64,000 bases of DNA from Aedes albopictus (GCF_035046485.1 NC_085138.1:326674129-326738128); one strand, 5' to 3'. Positions 1 to 9,710 are shown, counted from the first letter of the stretch. Program-made: numbers and translations. The notes: a model not told the origin generated them from the letters alone.

Positions 1-148
1 GCGCTAGAGCACAATAGCACGCCGGTAAGTTCAACGTGCATTCAAAAAGTTCGTAATAAAACTAAAATTGTTTATGTTTCAGGCCTATTTTCAAGATTTG
101 CCACTTAATACTGTGGACGAATTCCGTTGGCACCTTTGTATTTTATCT
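1..148 (+). pseudogene. Candidate spliced exons of a MULE transposase gene
   Basis: A short + strand reading frame is interrupted by a canonical 58-bp intron (25-82: GTAAGT donor, T-rich tract, TTTCAG acceptor). Exon bases 1-24 join in phase 0 to exon bases from 83, giving ...STP then AYFQDLPLNTVDEFRWHL. Insects commonly have introns of 55-60 bp. The residues resemble, from memory, the part of MULE transposases that precedes the conserved C-terminal region, and such a region occurs on the same strand at 2373-2681. Homology to the - strand LINE begins near 149, so the LINE may have landed in this exon. What is seen is the intron signals and open frame; the MULE assignment is inference. The gene runs off the left edge. 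Confidence 0.4.
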
Positions 149-854
149 GACGGCGGAGCGCCTCCCTAAATACTCCTTCGTCGAAGTATGATGTCTTCCA
201 CCTGCGAGAGCTTGGCCTTGGCCTAGTCGCCTCTTCTTCTATCCGCTGTCTGCTGTTGTTGTAGTCGATACTGTAGCGAACCACCAGGTGGTCGCTGTGA
301 GTGTAGCCATCATCTACTCTCCAGTTCGAGCTACTTATTAAGCCAGGACTACAAAAGGTCACGTCAATAATTGACTCCGCTCCGTTTCGACTATAGGTAC
401 TCTTGGTACCGACATTAGCCAAGTCGACATCTAAGGTGGCCAATGTTTCTAGCAGGATCTGACCTCGCTGGTTCGTGAAACGGCTTGCCCATTCCACAGC
501 ACAGGCATTAAAATCACCCGCTATTACCACCGGCCTTAGCACGGTCGTTAAGCGGTCCAGCATTTGCGTGAACCGCTCGATCGGCCACCGCGGAGGCGCA
601 TAACAGCTACAAAAGAAGGCCCCGTTTATTTTGGCGACCACGAAGCCCTCGTAGGTAGTAGACACCAACTCCTGGACTGGGTATTTACGCGTCGTCCATA
701 TCGCCGCCATTTTTCTGGTCCCATCCGCGAGCCAGTTACCGTTGCCGGCGGATACTCGGTATGGGTCCGATATGATGGCAATATCCGTCTCCCACTCAGA
801 AATCAGTTGCTGAGCCGCTTCACAGTGGTTCAGGTTCAGCTGCGTTACCTGCAC
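105..854 (-). pseudogene. AP-type endonuclease domain, start of LINE ORF2
   Basis: The 249-codon frame opens with QLNLNHCEAAQ, typical of the endonuclease start in R1-group elements. It has the catalytic GDFNA at residues 113-117, IDVTFCS near 163-169 and the terminal SDH at 187-189, so the APE-like fold looks complete. The protein would nick target DNA to prime reverse transcription. The first codon of the open frame is GTG at 854, overlapping the ORF1 stop at 845-847; such overlaps between gag and pol frames are usual in this group. LINE homology seems to end after FREALRR (about position 149); the last 14 codons are flanking sequence, and the RT domain that should follow is missing. Non-functional as it stands. 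Confidence 0.8.
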
Positions 855-2372
855 TGTGATTCGTTGTTCACTGCGGCTTTCCTGAAGGCCGGGTACCCTG
901 GACCATCCATCGGATATCTGTTGTTCGAGGATTTCCCGGTACAGATCATGCAGATGGGCGGGCTCGTGCAGCTTTGGGCCTTATGACCTTCAGCGCCGCA
1001 TCGCCTGCACAGTTTGCGCCTGTCGGGGCCTTTGCAGTCCCACGACTTGTGTCCTGGTTCCAGACACCTGAAGCAAAGCTATCTGTGTCCCTGCTGGCCC
1101 TTTCCGTAGCTTAACGGCTGCGGCGGCCACCTGCACATCGCACTGTTGCCGCAGTGCCGTGACGAGCTCTTCCACTTCGGTGATCTCATTAATGTCCTTG
1201 ACCTTCAGAGTCGCCTCATGTGTCAGAGCCCTCACCTGCACACCCTCACCAAGGACCTCTTCTGCCAGCCTCTTGTAGGCGGCGCTCTTGTGTTCCTTCT
1301 GGCGCTTCAACTCCAGTATCATCTAGCCCGTATGAGTACGTCTAATACTGCGTACGTCGGCTGCAAGACACTCAAGCTTGGCGTCGCTTCGCATCGTCTT
1401 CAAGACGTCCGAGTACTTGGATTGTTCCGTCTTGATGACGATCGCGTTGCCTTTCTCGCGCTTGGCACCTGCCCTCTTACGCCTTGGCTTGGCGTCCTGC
1501 GCTACTACCTGCGGATTCGACTTTTTCTTCTTCTTCCGCTCTACCTTCGTCCAAGGGGGGTCCTCCCCTTGGATCACCCTGCTCTGTGGCTGTTGAGGGC
1601 CCACCGCCTGGCTTTGCGGGCACCGCCAGACAGCTTCTCGCCTGACGGCTACCTCGCCCGCTTCTGCGATTGCTTGTCCCGTTTGTCGCGAGCAGTCGCT
1701 TCGGCACTTTCTCATTTGCAGGCTCCGCTGCTGCAGCAGTCAGCAACGCGAGTCCCGCGTGCTCCTGCTTGGCCTCGTCGATCGACACCCTAAGTCGAAG
1801 CAAGGCCATTTTCAGGTCCTTGCTTATATTCGACTTAGTGGACGCAAAGTCGATGATTTTGCCAAGCTGCTGCTCAGCCACCTCTATTGCGGACCGTCCT
1901 TTGGTTTCTTGATTGACGGCCCTCAACAACCACGCTCCGTCCATCACCTCCATCGGCTGGCTTGCCGGGAAGTGGACTGGAGCACCCACGCTTGAGCTGC
2001 GTACGCAGCTCCCAACACCTATCACTTCTCCTTGTCGTAGACCTCATCAACCCGCTTCTTGCGAAGCTTCCACTTCCACCTGAATTCTGATTTTGGTTTT
2101 TGTTAGATTTCATGTTTACATCCCACGAGTCGCACGGGAAAGAATGCTCACCACGCCAGAGCCCTGCATTAACGCGGTAAGAGACAGCTTACTGTAGGGG
2201 ATGCCCAGGTACCCCACAGGCTCCGTTATAAAGATTGAGCATCCCTCGATCACTCATTCCTCAGCACGGGTCGCTTGACACCTTGAATTGGGGTTAGTAG
2301 TCCTATTCTCAGCCGGCGACTACGCGACCATGCAGCTGACGTTTAAACATTAGGGTAAGTGCACCTCAATCG
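149..2372 (-). mobile_element. R1-like non-LTR retrotransposon, 5' portion only
   Basis: Read on the - strand this has a 5' UTR (about 2372-2114), a gag-like ORF1 with two CCHC zinc knuckles, and the first 250 or so residues of ORF2 (endonuclease). Reverse transcriptase and the 3' end are absent. Loss of the 3' end is the reverse of ordinary 5' truncation and points to a later deletion or an abnormal insertion. The 5' UTR resembles those of the LINEs at 33.26 kb and 52.23 kb (shared GCCTGTGG-GTACC-GGGC block). Ends are approximate because no clear target duplication was found. Confidence 0.75.
845..2113 (-). pseudogene. LINE ORF1 gag-like protein, frameshifted
   Basis: Homologous coding potential passes through at least three frames: 2025-1477, 1715-1323, 1322-990, then a frame ending at 845. 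The first part is charged and alanine-rich (a stretch near SKDLKMALLRLRVSI). The middle has a lysine run and KTMRSDAKLECLAADVRSIR. The end has two zinc knuckles of the form CX2CX4HX4C: CFRCLEPGHKSWDC at 1075-1034 and CRRCGAEGHKAQSC at 1009-968. Knuckles of this type bind RNA in R1- and Jockey-group gag proteins. The frame changes are seen directly and make this a decayed copy. Confidence 0.75.
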
Positions 2373-2681
2373 ATGCATCCGTTTATCGATCATGTCGAGA
2401 AAAACTATGTATTGGGTAAAATGCGATCAGACGACCGACGAGGAATTCCACGGTTCTATCCAAAATGTTGGTCAATGCGGCACAATCTGTTAGACCTACC
2501 ACGCACCACTGATGCCATCGAGGGATACCACAATAAATTCATTTCTCTCTTAGAAGGCGGGAATGTTTTGAAATTTTATGCTGTGCTTAACACTTTTAAG
2601 GTGGAGGAACAGTCAGCATCTGCTAAGTTCCTAAGATATCTACAAGATGACATCACTGCACTGTCTGCACTAGTCGAATGA
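2373..2681 (+). pseudogene. MULE (Mutator-like) transposase C-terminal fragment
   Basis: The frame of 102 residues contains RFYPKCWSMRHNLLDLPR followed by RTTDAIEGYHNKF. This matches the conserved 'W-N/S-x-x..LPRTxNAxEGxH' block near the end of MULE and FLYWCH-associated transposases. The D-D-E catalytic core would lie upstream and is missing, probably because the LINE at 149-2372 sits between this piece and the exon pair at 1-148. The residues after the block (KVEEQSASAKFLRYLQD) fit the usual short C-terminal extension. A 72-bp inverted repeat 130 bp downstream could be the end of the transposon. Confidence 0.65.
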
Positions 2682-2808
2682 AGAAGCTTCAGAAGAAAAG
2701 AGGAGAAGCTCAAACAAGCGATTCGGTCGAGTCGTGATATTTCAATGGCAGATCATCTACTCTCATTAGCTCTTATACTGCAAAATAAGAAAGGGATTAC
2801 ACTAAAAC

Positions 2809-2880
2809 CTCTTTTTATGCATGTTATTTTTTATGTACTTTTAATTTATGCACCTTTTTTATGCCCTGCATAAAAAGAGG
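2809..2880. repeat. Inverted repeat, CCTCTTTTTATGC ends
   Basis: CCTCTTTTTATGCATG opens a 72-bp stretch that closes with TGCATAAAAAGAGG, its reverse complement. A second copy with the same ends lies at 11318-11390. It may be a small MITE or the terminal part of the MULE whose transposase fragment ends at 2681. Between the fragment and this repeat (2682-2808) I see nothing. Confidence 0.55.
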
Positions 2881-2902
2881 GAAAGCTACTCAGAACCAAT
2901 AT

Positions 2903-3481
2903 TGTTGGGCGATAGACGAATCGATAGATTTTGTGAATTTTATTCCGATAATTCAGTCGTGGAAGAAATTACAAAATTCCTGAGATGGACAATTATTAGT
3001 TTGCGGTCCTACAGATAAGGTCATTCATACTCACTTTTGGTGATTCGTCACCGCATCAATGAAGAGATGGCAAACTAATTGTAGCCTCCGCACTCTTTTC
3101 AATAAGTGTTTTTAACTTATTAGAGAATAGTTTACGTCTAGTTATAGTTCAATTTCATACGTATTTCAATAATTATGTTAAGTAGGATTTAGCTGTCAAT
3201 GTAGCAAATATACTGGATTCTACAGACTATAAAACGATGGAACAGCTAAATTAAAGATCGAATTCGTGGTACTTTGATTTGCGGCACACTTTGTTTATCG
3301 TCAATTTCAATTGTTTTTCTCTCAGTATCGTAGATCTTTGACCTTGGTACGATTGTTCGCACGACCGACATTCCCCTGTTGGATGCCAGGGTGTGATTGC
3401 GTTCGAGCAGTACCGCAGGTAGTAGTAGTCGTAGTGGGGCTCTTGGGGCTCGTCGGGTACCCCAACGTGGCGCAGTCAACA
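2903..3481 (-). repeat. 3' LTR of the BEL/Pao element
   Basis: This is the same 579-bp sequence as 9711-10289, in the same orientation. It carries AATAAA on the - strand at 2939-2944, about 36 bases before the LTR end, a plausible polyadenylation signal. The pol reading frame runs about 160 bp into it. Confidence 0.95.
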
Positions 3482-6400
3482 CTCCCCCCCGGAATACGCC
3501 GATGGTCATCCTGAGTCGTGTTCTTACAAACGCCAACGTCTAGCACGGCGAGCTTCAAGGCTGGACGTTCGTAGATTCCAGTAGCTGTCAGCACAGTTGC
3601 AGACCTTACTTGACCGTCAACTCCTGGTTTCGTAGCAATTACGCGTCCTTTCGGCCAGCAGTTACGCGGAAAGTTCGGATCAACGATGACGACAATATCT
3701 CCAGCTTCGATGGGTTTTACTGGATCAAACCATTTGGTTCGGCGAGTTATGGATGGAAGATAGTCCCGAAGCCATTGTCTCCAAAATCGGTTGGTTAAGG
3801 CCTGAGAGAGCTGCCAGCAACGACGAAGTGATTCAGGGCAATCATCGAAGGGTGTCCATGACCTCAGACCGTTAGACGATCCTAACAAAAAGTGATTTGG
3901 GGTCAGCACTGGAGAATCGTCGTCTTCCAAGGGAATATTGGTCAATGGTCGAGAATTTATCACGTTTTCTACTTCAATCAGTAGATTCTCAAGGACCTCA
4001 TAGGATATTGTGCGTCCTGGTAACAGCCTGAAGAGGTTTTGCTTGACGGTTCGGATAAGGCGCTCCCACGCTCCGCCCATATGCGGGGAGGCTGGTGGGT
4101 TGAAGCTCCATCTGGTGTGAGGCGTCGTGAACTCGACCATCATCCGTTCATGGTCCAGACTCTCCACGGCGGCTTGCAGTTCTTTGGAAGTGCCTTGGAA
4201 GTTAGTGCCTCGATCACTATAAATGACCGCCGGTGTCCCCCTCCTACCAATGACGTTGCGTAGAGCGACTATGCAAGAATCGGTACTTAGAGTGTGTGCA
4301 ATTTGCAAGTGTATGGCGCGGATGGTTAAACATGTGGCTATCATTACCCAGCGTTTCTCGCGTTTTCGGTTAGCAGAAACCGCAATAGGCCCAAAATAAT
4401 CCACCCCCATATGCGTAAACGGACGAGAATAGGCAGCCAGACGTGATGGCGGCAGGTCACACATCTGAGGAGGTTGCGGTGTTGCCCTTTCGTTCATACA
4501 TTTCTGGCATTGCTTCCGTATTTTGTAGTATACGGACTTGAGGCGAGGAATCCTGTACCGCTGACGAATTTCATTTAGCACGGTATTATGATTTTGGTGG
4601 TGATACCTTTGATGATAGTGAAGCACAATCAGATACGTAACGTGGTGATTTCGAGGAAGGATAATAGGATTTACTGCGTCGTAGTCGATCAGTTCACATG
4701 CTCCGGTCCGGCCCCGCATTCTCAAAACGTCGGATCCATCGAGAAAGGGACAGAAGTAGGCGATACAGCTGCTTTTTGGAATCGTTTTCATTGTCTCATT
4801 TCGGCGATTACTGAGGAGGATTGCAATTTCGTCGCTATACTCGTCTGTTTGAGCGAGCCGATGAAGGAAATTTTCGGCTCTTGCTAACTCTGGCTGCATC
4901 AGTGGTCCACTGGTTCGCTGCTTCATTTTTACCATCAGCTTCGAATTGCAGATAAACCGGAAAACGAAAGCCGTACATCGAACCATTGTAGTCCACTTAG
5001 AGAAGTTCTGCGGAGTTATAATAGATTTCACCATGGGAACATGCGTTAGCAGGTGTGCTCGTAGCTCCGTATCCGTCGTCCCATAACGTAGCACTACAGG
5101 CCATTCTGCTTCAGATGTTCGAAGAAATTCTGGTCCTCGAAACCAACGGCTAGAGCTGCTGAGGCCAGGCCGACGTGCCCATTTGGTACCTTCGTCAGCC
5201 ACGTTCTGTTTTGTTGGCACCCACCGCCACTCTTTTGCATCAGTTGATTCCAATATTTCACTCACTCTGAATGCTACGAACTGGCTGTATCGTCGATGAT
5301 CAGAGTTCAACCAGCAGAGGACGTCCTTAGAATCGGTCCAGAAGTACCGACCAGTGATCGTAGTTGATAGTGATTGCGTGACGCTGTTTGCTAGTCGCAC
5401 TCCGACGATGCTGGCTTGTAACTCAGAACGGGGAATAGAAAGGAACTTCAGTGGGGCCACTCTGGTTTTTGCGCAAACGAAAGCAGTTTCTACCAAGCCA
5501 ACCCTTTCAAACCTAATGTACACGACGGCAGCAAAACCGTTCTCGCTCGCATCAACAAACGTGTGCAATTGAATTTTGCAAGATCCGTCTAGGTTCGCGG
5601 TTATTCTATAACATCTTGGAATTTGAACTCCAGCAACCTCAGGCAAAACTTTTAACCATGTCAGCCATTTCTGGAATTGTGGTTCTTCTATGGGACTGTC
5701 CCAGCCAACCGAAGATCTCCAAATCTCCTGCAGCAGTACTTTCAGGTACATGAGAAAGTGTGAAATGAACCCTAGTGGATCGAATATCATCATAAGTGTT
5801 CTTAGTACCTCGCGTTTAGTGGGTCGACGGCGTCCGGTCAGTAGGTCCTCGTCGTATCGAGGAGACACCTTAAAGGTGAAGCAGTCGGTTGTCGTATTCC
5901 ACCAGAGTCCTAAAACCTTTTCTGTGACGCTCTCTTCTCCAAGGTTCTTTTCGGTGGGTGCAGCTTCTTGCAGGGATTCCAAGACGGTCGTCGAGTTGGA
6001 TAGCCAGTTACGCATTTCAAATCCTCCTGCGGCATGGATATGCTTTACGTCTTGTGCCAGCTGTGTAGCTTCTTCCTCTGTCTCGACGCTGGCAAGCATG
6101 TCATCCACATAGTGCTTTTTCACGATGGTGCCAACAGCTGCTGGATACTGATGTTCAAATCGCATTGCGTTGAGATTTTTGACAAACTGAGCGGTCGCAG
6201 GCGAACAGCAAGCGCCAAATGTCATCACCGTCATAACGTATACGTCCGGAGCGCCGTCTCTTGTATCTTCTTTCCAGTAGAATCGTTGGCTATGCTGATC
6301 TTCTTCTCTCATCAGAACTTGGTGGAACATTTCGCGTAAGTCTCCACATACCGCGAACCGGAATTCTCGAAACTGAATCAATATTGACAGGAGAGAAGTC

Positions 6401-7521
6401 AACTGATCGGGACCTTTCAGTAACACTGAATTCAAGGAGATTCCATGAACACTAGCTGCTGCATCCCAGACTAGTCTTAGTTTCCCTGGTTTGTTGGGAT
6501 TATATACGGGAAACACAGGAAGATACCACTCACGTGGATGTCGGATCATCATCTCTTCTTTATTTAACTTTCGAGCGTATCCTTTCCGGACGTACTCGGC
6601 CATTTTCGTACGGAGTGCCTCTGATAAAGCTTTGTCGTTCTTCATTCGCCGCTCCAAGCACTCCCATCTCTTGAGAGCCATTTTCTTGTTGTCGGGAAGT
6701 CGCACGTTTTCGTACTTCCAGAGAAGACCGGATTCATATTGGCCCTTTTTGAGTAATGTTTTCGCTTCTAGCATTTCAATAGCACGCTGGTCATCGGTAG
6801 GCAGGACTAGCTTTTCAGGCTTCACTATACCCATACTGTCGAGAGTGAAATAACTTTTCATCATTGCGTGGAGATTCTCATCGGTATTCTCGTTGCATTC
6901 GCACACCTGTACAGCATGGTAGTTAACGTAGTTTTCGGATCGAAGATTGGATGAACAGTTCCCGTACACAATCCACCCTAGACGCGTTTTGACAGCTATC
7001 GGTTCGGATGATTTTCCTTCTCGACTCTTCAGTGCGTGTCCTAGCTGCGCATTGTCTAGGCCGATTAGGATGCGGGGACTTACTTCGGTGTAGGAATCGA
7101 CGGGAACTCCAACAAGATGGTTGTACCGTTTCTGAACCTCGGAAGCTATCAATGTTTGTGGACGAAGCTTAAGCTTCTCTATAGTTCGAACGTCCGCCAG
7201 TTTATACTTTTGGGCCTTATTTCTAGTGGGTGAAATTTCCACTTTCACTCTTTGAGACTCGTTCTCCATTCTTATTGTATCGCCAGTCCATTTCAAACAG
7301 AGTGCCTTGGGGGATCCTTGTAATTCGAGCTCTTGGGCTAGAGATTTTTCCATGAGCGTAAGTTCGGATCCATCATCGATGAAAGCGTATGTCTGAACTA
7401 CCTTTGATGGACCGTAGAGTACCACAGGGACGATCCGGAACAGAACGTCATTCGTCTGGGCTTGATGAACGTTGCAAATGGTGTTGGTAGCCGATTCTAC
7501 TGTTGGATTGCTTCTGGAGAC
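3322..7521 (-). CDS. pol: BEL/Pao pol: protease, RT, RNase H, integrase
   Basis: The open frame has 1399 codons counted from the TAA that ends gag; the first usable start codon within it is GTG at 7425. Domains in order: aspartic protease with FIDDGS near 7383-7366; reverse transcriptase with VWDAA near 6475 and the catalytic YVDDML with YVDD at 6111-6100; RNase H with FVDASE (5559-5542), RSELQ (near 5430) and TDSKD (near 5330); integrase with an HHCC zinc-binding region (about 4625-4500) and D, D, E residues in GVDYFGP (near 4400), SDRGTNF (near 4210) and WERLIR (near 4060). All catalytic motifs are present and no frameshift is seen. The C-terminus enters the 3' LTR. Expression would need readthrough of the upstream TAA or internal initiation, unless that codon is simply a mutation. 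Confidence 0.93.
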   Translation of the reverse strand, partial: VSRSNPTVESATNTICNVHQAQTNDVLFRIVPVVLYGPSKVVQTYAFIDDGSELTLMEKSLAQELELQGSPKALCLKWTGDTIRMENESQRVKVEISPTRNKAQKYKLADVRTIEKLKLRPQTLIASEVQKRYNHLVGVPVDSYTEVSPRILIGLDNAQLGHALKSREGKSSEPIAVKTRLGWIVYGNCSSNLRSENYVNYHAVQVCECNENTDENLHAMMKSYFTLDSMGIVKPEKLVLPTDDQRAIEMLEAKTLLKKGQYESGLLWKYENVRLPDNKKMALKRWECLERRMKNDKALSEALRTKMAEYVRKGYARKLNKEEMMIRHPREWYLPVFPVYNPNKPGKLRLVWDAAASVHGISLNSVLLKGPDQLTSLLSILIQFREFRFAVCGDLREMFHQVLMREEDQHSQRFYWKEDTRDGAPDVYVMTVMTFGACCSPATAQFVKNLNAMRFEHQYPAAVGTIVKKHYVDDMLASVETEEEATQLAQDVKHIHAAGGFEMRNWLSNSTTVLESLQEAAPTEKNLGEESVTEKVLGLWWNTTTDCFTFKVSPRYDEDLLTGRRRPTKREVLRTLMMIFDPLGFISHFLMYLKVLLQEIWRSSVGWDSPIEEPQFQKWLTWLKVLPEVAGVQIPRCYRITANLDGSCKIQLHTFVDASENGFAAVVYIRFERVGLVETAFVCAKTRVAPLKFLSIPRSELQASIVGVRLANSVTQSLSTTITGRYFWTDSKDVLCWLNSDHRRYSQFVAFRVSEILESTDAKEWRWVPTKQNVADEGTKWARRPGLSSSSRWFRGPEFLRTSEAEWPVVLRYGTTDTELRAHLLTHVPMVKSIITPQNFSKWTTMVRCTAFVFRFICNSKLMVKMKQRTSGPLMQPELARAENFLHRLAQTDEYSDEIAILLSNRRNETMKTIPKSSCIAYFCPFLDGSDVLRMRGRTGACELIDYDAVNPIILPRNHHVTYLIVLHYHQRYHHQNHNTVLNEIRQRYRIPRLKSVYYKIRKQCQKCMNERATPQPPQMCDLPPSRLAAYSRPFTHMGVDYFGPIAVSANRKREKRWVMIATCLTIRAIHLQIAHTLSTDSCIVALRNVIGRRGTPAVIYSDRGTNFQGTSKELQAAVESLDHERMMVEFTTPHTRWSFNPPASPHMGGAWERLIRTVKQNLFRLLPGRTISYEVLENLLIEVENVINSRPLTNIPLEDDDSPVLTPNHFLLGSSNGLRSWTPFDDCPESLRRCWQLSQALTNRFWRQWLRDYLPSITRRTKWFDPVKPIEAGDIVVIVDPNFPRNCWPKGRVIATKPGVDGQVRSATVLTATGIYERPALKLAVLDVGVCKNTTQDDHRRIPGGSVDCATLGYPTSPKSPTTTTTTCGTARTQSHPGIQQGNVGRANNRTKVKDLRY
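3482..3490 (-). other. Polypurine tract, plus-strand primer site
   Basis: On the - strand GGGGGGGAG directly precedes the TGTTGAC that starts the 3' LTR. This position and purine content are those of the primer for second-strand synthesis in LTR retroelements. Confidence 0.8.
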
Positions 7522-7524
7522 TTA
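7522..7524 (-). other. Single in-frame TAA between gag and pol
   Basis: After gag ends HNDKT, the TAA is followed in the same frame by about 30 open codons leading straight into the protease motif FIDDGS. No frame change separates the two ORFs. BEL elements are usually described as one long gag-pol ORF, so this codon is either a readthrough site or a point nonsense mutation in a young copy. Confidence 0.9.
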
Positions 7525-9681
7525 TGTTTTGTCATTGTGTAGCATAGGGTGGTGCAGAAAAGTGCAACCGTTGACTCCGCATCTATTTTGTTGTCGACAC
7601 GTGCCGCTGTGCTTTCGAAGGCACTTACGACACAGTTTCGCCTCACGCAGGACTGCCCACTTTGATTCGTAACTCAGTTCAGCAAACCGTTTGCACTTCG
7701 TAATCGACGGACACACTCCTTTGCACACAAAACACTCCTTCGGCTGTTCTTGTGACTGGATATGCACGTTGCTTGTATGGGCTTCCGGGGATTCCGATCG
7801 ATCATTACTGGTTTCACAATGTACGTTGATGAAATTGTCTTTTTTGTTGACTCGACCTCGTGGAACATTGGTAGATGTCTGCATGACTGAGCTGGCGTCC
7901 TCTGCCATGAAGTAGAGCCAGGAACTGAAATCCCCGAGATTTGGAGCAGGGTTTCCTCGTGTGTACTTTGCCCAGTCTAGTCTTAGCGTTGCTGGAAGTC
8001 GTTCGACCAACTCGAACTTGAGCGAGGCATTGTACATGAAATCCTGTACTCCACAAGCCTCTATTGTCGCCACCAGATTTTCGACGGTGAGTGCGAAATT
8101 GACGAGACTTTCTAGACGGTCAATCTCGGGAGGTGGTAGTGAACGAACTTTTCTAATTGCTGCATGAACAATAACTTCTGGCCTGCCGTAGAGCATTTTC
8201 AGCGTCGAGAGTACTCCGCTTACGTTTGAGGGATGGAGCAACCTGCATTTCACTGCCTCAAGTGCTTTGCCTTTAAGGCATTTACGAAGCCGTAGCATGT
8301 TCTCCTCATTGGAAAAGCCGCACATCTGCGTCGATGAGGTGTACATCGAGAAGAAGAGTGGCCAGTCTTCTGGGTTTCCGTCGAATTCGGGTAGATCTTT
8401 AGAAACCGCTTGCCGCGCGGCTAGCTGACTCCGGTTGAGGACGCAGACAGACTCCTCCGCAGAAATTGGTTCGAGTTGCCTTTGACCAAATGTCGAAGAT
8501 GGCACAGGGTGGCGCAGTCTTTGTGAGGCCGTCGGAGGCATCTGGAAACGTGTAGACGTAGGATTCATGTGAAGAGATACTGGCTGCCGTTGTGGCGTAG
8601 AACGCTGGCCAGGGACGAAAGCCGGCAGTGTGTTACGTCGACCCCCTTGTGAACACGGTGGCTGATTCACTTGCCGGATGCCAACTGATGCTAGTTGTTC
8701 GGCGAGTCCGGAGGTAGCTCCTTGTTCCTCCAGCGAATTTTCTTCTACGACTCCAGAATCTTGGGCTGCTCCGCATCGTTCCGTATCACGGATCCACTTA
8801 GAAACGTTTGACATCTTCTCGATATCTTCCATCTCCGATTCACTGTCACTCTCCATCTGTTCCAAGATTCTGAACTTCTCATCCAGAAATTTTTGTTCCA
8901 GCTTCTTCTGTTCTTCAAGTTTTTGCAGACTCAGTTCCATCCTTCGTTGTACGCTCTTCTTACTACTCTTTTTTCCGCAAGATGTTCTATCGCTGTTCTC
9001 TTTTGGGGGTGGATTACTAAAATGCATCGCTGTTTGGGTATCGTTAACTGGGGTTTGCTGATGTTGTTCGTTATCTTCCACTGAGCAAAACGGGCAAATC
9101 CAACTGATTTCAGATATGCCCTCCGTAACTTCCACACAGGAGAAGTGAAACCATTTCTCGCAACCATCACACTGCACCATTCTACTGTTATCACTATTTG
9201 CACACACTTCGCAACTTTTGTACCGATTTGCACGCGCGCGACGTACCGGGTTTCGCCTGACAAGAATGGCTCTTTCGCGGATGTTTGACAGAGATAATGA
9301 CTTATTCTTTAGCTCAGCAGTGGAAGTCGCTCGCTTCGGCACTGCACCTTTGGTATTTAGCTTACTGGCAACGTCAACATTTACCTGAGAGGTAGGAGGG
9401 GGATTTCCTGCCTTTACCGAATCTGCCGGACAGTTGATCAGTACGTTGACTCCAGGGTCCATCCTTCCCATTGCTTCGCTCGTCGCGACCGCTGCTACAT
9501 TTGCTGCACTAGCGACAATGGGACTATTGATATAGGCACTCGCTGCGATGTCATCCGATGGTACGATTACTGTTTCCGCTGGAAATTCCGCTGCACTAGT
9601 TGCACCTTCCTGGCGATTGGTGAACATCTCAGTGGATCCGTTCCTCCCTGGTTCGCTTCTTGATCCCTTGCCAGACATCAT
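7522..9681 (-). CDS. gag: BEL/Pao gag with PHD finger and zinc knuckles
   Basis: The product is 719 residues. The start is the first of two adjacent ATG codons, 29 nt after the 5' LTR. In order: a Ser/Ala-rich leader; a PHD finger at about 157-199 with the C4-H-C3 pattern (CEVCANSDNSRMVQCDGC, later WFHFSC and WICPFC); a Glu/Lys-rich probable coiled coil at about 245-285 (MELSLQKLEEQKKLEQKFL); the capsid-like DUF1759 region at about 427-545 beginning LPEFDGNPEDWPLFFSMY; and Cys/His clusters at about 643-715 (CFVCKGVCPSITKC, LCRKCLRKHSGTCR). Gag would form the particle and package element RNA. The PHD finger is a histone-tail-reading fold in other proteins; a role in target-site choice is inference. 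The frame is complete. Confidence 0.92.
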   Translation of the reverse strand: MMSGKGSRSEPGRNGSTEMFTNRQEGATSAAEFPAETVIVPSDDIAASAYINSPIVASAANVAAVATSEAMGRMDPGVNVLINCPADSVKAGNPPPTSQVNVDVASKLNTKGAVPKRATSTAELKNKSLSLSNIRERAILVRRNPVRRARANRYKSCEVCANSDNSRMVQCDGCEKWFHFSCVEVTEGISEISWICPFCSVEDNEQHQQTPVNDTQTAMHFSNPPPKENSDRTSCGKKSSKKSVQRRMELSLQKLEEQKKLEQKFLDEKFRILEQMESDSESEMEDIEKMSNVSKWIRDTERCGAAQDSGVVEENSLEEQGATSGLAEQLASVGIRQVNQPPCSQGGRRNTLPAFVPGQRSTPQRQPVSLHMNPTSTRFQMPPTASQRLRHPVPSSTFGQRQLEPISAEESVCVLNRSQLAARQAVSKDLPEFDGNPEDWPLFFSMYTSSTQMCGFSNEENMLRLRKCLKGKALEAVKCRLLHPSNVSGVLSTLKMLYGRPEVIVHAAIRKVRSLPPPEIDRLESLVNFALTVENLVATIEACGVQDFMYNASLKFELVERLPATLRLDWAKYTRGNPAPNLGDFSSWLYFMAEDASSVMQTSTNVPRGRVNKKDNFINVHCETSNDRSESPEAHTSNVHIQSQEQPKECFVCKGVCPSITKCKRFAELSYESKWAVLREAKLCRKCLRKHSGTCRQQNRCGVNGCTFLHHPMLHNDKT

Positions 9682-9710
9682 ACAATTCGCCGCAAAAGAA
9701 TTTTGTAAAT
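9682..9710 (-). other. Short leader with the expected primer-binding site
   Basis: Only 29 nt separate the end of the 5' LTR from the gag start. The tRNA primer-binding site should begin within the first few bases after the LTR, so it must lie here or overlap gag. I could not match it to a specific tRNA 3' end. Confidence 0.5.

Noticed and set aside
564..1793. Plus-strand ORFs of 140 and 215 residues
   Set aside because: Antisense shadows of the R1-like LINE, which has recognisable motifs on the - strand.
3246..3536. Open frame across the LTR edge on the - strand, and its twin at 10054-10344
   Set aside because: Both come from the same LTR sequence; they are not separate genes.
9080..9215. 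PHD finger as evidence of a host chromatin gene
   Set aside because: It lies inside one open gag frame between matched LTRs, followed by capsid-like and zinc-knuckle regions.
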